Source: JBHHUI01 sp965248775
GTDB lineage: Bacteria > Chloroflexota > Anaerolineae > Anaerolineales > JBHHUI01
Direction of reading: 5' to 3'
DNA: 64,000 bases
Assembly (NCBI GenBank): GCA_965248775.1
Contig: OZ252150.1
Coordinates: 3,720,001 to 3,784,000 of the forward strand
A program made the position numbers and the translations under genes. Below are positions 62,237 through 64,000 of the stretch, one piece after another. The notes under the pieces are model-generated. The model did not search any database. It saw only the letters and a list, made by a program, of their open reading frames with translations, and had not been told where the DNA came from. Within the stretch, counting starts at the first letter, position 1; every line of letters begins with the position of its first letter.

Positions 62237-64000
62237 TTGCTGGCCCCCCCACCAGTCGTCGCCGAGCGCAGCCGGCGCGCAGTTCCGGCGCCCCGCTTGC
62301 AGGGCGCTGCCTCCATCGGCGACTTTGTCTGGCAAGATTTTAATGAAAACGGCATTCAGGATGGAGAGGAGCCGGGCCTGCCAGCCGTAACCGTGCGGCT
62401 ACACGATAGCGCCGGCGATGGTTTCTACAGTTTCAGCGCTGTCGCCGCCGGTGACTACTTTATCGAATTTGTGCCGCCCGGCGGATTTAGATTCAGTCCG
62501 CAGGACGAGGGCGATGATGCGATCGACAGCGACCCCGATCAGGCCACTGGGCAAACCATCGTCTTCTCAGTTGGTGCAGGCGCAAGCGCGCAGACCTGGG
62601 ACGCCGGCCTGTATCGGGAACCCCGTCGTCCGACGCCGACATATTACTACACACCGACTCCGACTTCCACGGCCACGCCCACGCTGCCGCAGCCAATCGA
62701 AGTAACGACGCCGCCGTTGGAAGACGAGCCAACGCCAACACCCACGCCCACGCACCCGCCAGCAGAGGAAATTCCTAAAGAATCGACGACGCACACACGC
62801 GGCGATAGCCGCGAAACGTCTATAGCGACCGGCGACCCCATCAGCGCTGCCACCGGCGAATACTATTTCGACATGGCCCTGTTCGACCTCGGCGGGCCAC
62901 TACCGCTGGACTTCGGCTTGTATTATGGCTCACAGGCAAACTCCAAACGTTGGGCCGACGGCATACCGAGCCGATTTTTCGGAAATCAGCGCTTCACGCT
63001 GACCCAGGCAAAAGTCCTTGATCCGGACGCCATCTTCATCGAATATGGCCTCGCGCAAGAGATCGGATTTCACCCGACCGCCGACGGCTGGGAAGCTTAC
63101 GACCTAGAGGGGATTCGCTATCAACTGCGACAGACGCGCGACTATTTCTATTTCCTCGATCCGCTGCAGGAGCGCGTCTATGTCTTCGGTGTGTCATACG
63201 AAGATGACACAATTCTCATAGCACATCTCTTCTACGTTCTGGACCGCAATGGCAACACATTGACCTACGAATATCCGCGCACCGGATCGGACATCTTTAT
63301 CCGCGGTCCGGACCGCGTCTCCGACGGACTGGGCCGGGAGTTGCTCTTTTCGTACGAGGTCATGACGACCGACCCTGACTTAAACTTCCCCTTCCTGACC
63401 GCCGTGTCAGACCAGGCCGGCCGGACGTGGTCTTTCAGCTACGACGTTTCACCGCAAGATAATCTGGATGCCTTTACCTACACTGACGACGGCGTCACCC
63501 TGCGGGCTATCAGCGACCCGTTGGGCGATACGACCACTTTCCAATATGCCAACCAAGACCTGATTGTTGCTGTGAATCGGCCGGCCGGCAACACGCCCTA
63601 CACGCAGGCCTACAATCCCGCTTACTACCACTATGGCAGCGTGTCCACCCAAACCGATGCCTACGGCAACGAGACGCGCCTCACGCCGGACGACTTCGAA
63701 ACGTATACGGCGATCAACGAAAACAATGGGAACCCGGTCGGCGTGCGCGTGACCACCGCGGAGAGCCAATTCACCATCGCTTATCCGGATGGCGCAACGC
63801 GCACCTTCCAGCACGACCGCGAGTTGCGCGTGGTCAGCGCGCTGACCGATCCGGCCGGCAACACCATCGACTTCGAATCCGATGCCACCCACGACCGCAT
63901 CACCGCTGTCACAGACCGGCTGGGCGATACCACCCGCTACACATACCATCCAGAAACCGGAAAAATAGCCTCTATCACTGACGCACGCGCGGGTGTGCTG
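62237..64000 (+). CDS. RHS/YD-repeat surface protein with SdrD-B-like domain (partial, runs off window)
   Basis: The open frame encodes an SdrD B-like domain (GDFVWQDFNENGIQDGEEPG, GDYFIEFVPPGGFRFSPQDE), a Thr/Pro-rich linker (TPTPTSTATPT), an RHS start motif (IATGDPISAATGEYYFD) and DUF6531/RHS-type repeats (VLDRNGNTLTYEYPR, ISDPLGDTTTFQYAN, VTDRLGDTTRYTYHPETGK) to the window end. RHS proteins are large secreted shells, often toxin carriers. The first codons continue, in the same frame, from a hydrophobic segment before the TGA at 62234 (ILVLIF-stop-LLAPPPVVA), which together look like one signal peptide. The true start may be the GTG at 62144, with the TGA a nonsense mutation of a Trp codon. 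Confidence 0.75.
   Translation, partial: MLAPPPVVAERSRRAVPAPRLQGAASIGDFVWQDFNENGIQDGEEPGLPAVTVRLHDSAGDGFYSFSAVAAGDYFIEFVPPGGFRFSPQDEGDDAIDSDPDQATGQTIVFSVGAGASAQTWDAGLYREPRRPTPTYYYTPTPTSTATPTLPQPIEVTTPPLEDEPTPTPTPTHPPAEEIPKESTTHTRGDSRETSIATGDPISAATGEYYFDMALFDLGGPLPLDFGLYYGSQANSKRWADGIPSRFFGNQRFTLTQAKVLDPDAIFIEYGLAQEIGFHPTADGWEAYDLEGIRYQLRQTRDYFYFLDPLQERVYVFGVSYEDDTILIAHLFYVLDRNGNTLTYEYPRTGSDIFIRGPDRVSDGLGRELLFSYEVMTTDPDLNFPFLTAVSDQAGRTWSFSYDVSPQDNLDAFTYTDDGVTLRAISDPLGDTTTFQYANQDLIVAVNRPAGNTPYTQAYNPAYYHYGSVSTQTDAYGNETRLTPDDFETYTAINENNGNPVGVRVTTAESQFTIAYPDGATRTFQHDRELRVVSALTDPAGNTIDFESDATHDRITAVTDRLGDTTRYTYHPETGKIASITDARAGVL

Overview
The window looks like a chromosomal segment of an uncultured Chloroflexota bacterium, probably of the Anaerolineae/Caldilineae type. 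This is an inference from gene content, not a computed placement. The supporting signs are a bacterial Elp3, a SARP-FHA regulator, a MalT-like LuxR regulator, many small membrane proteins of the DUF5668/DUF4190 kind, a BlaI/M56 pair, and Thr/Pro-rich surface lipoproteins next to an RHS protein. No rRNA, tRNA or CRISPR array was recognised.

Layout. 0.3-7.6 kb: a Trm9-like methyltransferase divergent from Elp3 (tRNA wobble-uridine chemistry), a membrane protein, an orphan methyltransferase-like protein and a large membrane-anchored double cupredoxin. 7.8-12.7 kb: a metal-resistance island with MerR-, ArsR- and CueR-type control sites. Its detoxification and control genes are broken (a merR'-'merA deletion fusion with a stop codon, a frameshifted merB, a decayed merR-family gene, an arsC-like gene without a start codon), while the ArsR regulator, the HMA metallochaperone and the CcdA-like membrane protein are intact. 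12.8-14.8 kb: an ECF sigma factor, its probable anti-sigma partner, and a thioredoxin-like lipoprotein whose CxxC motif reads TGA-P-V-C followed by a hairpin, a selenocysteine candidate. 14.8-17.5 kb: a BlaI/M56-peptidase system with three matching operators and small membrane proteins. 17.8-20.3 kb: a sugar kinase, a PlsC acyltransferase, a DUF6504 protein and a thioesterase.

20.4-30.1 kb: a pile-up of insertion sequences. An IS4-family element splits an MFS gene in its signal peptide. A second copy splits an ISAzo13 transposase. An IS982-like element, itself carrying a 255-bp MITE, splits a radical-SAM DNA-repair-type gene. 30.2-41.2 kb is mostly intact: a heterodimeric ABC exporter, a CPBP protease, a TetR-controlled ABC-2 transporter, a SARP-FHA regulator and a YCII protein. 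41.3-55.6 kb alternates ordinary genes with further interruptions: IS1182 in an MFS gene, IS701 in a metallo-beta-lactamase lipoprotein, and an IS1-like element in a LuxR/MalT regulator. 55.7-64 kb holds surface lipoproteins, several frameshifted, and the start of an RHS/YD-repeat protein that runs off the window.

Across the window five IS insertions carry matching target duplications, and in three of them removing the element restores the host reading frame exactly. The insertions are therefore recent. Independent stops and frameshifts affect about ten more genes. This suggests a lineage with active transposition and relaxed selection, although some single-base indels could be assembly errors and should be checked against reads.
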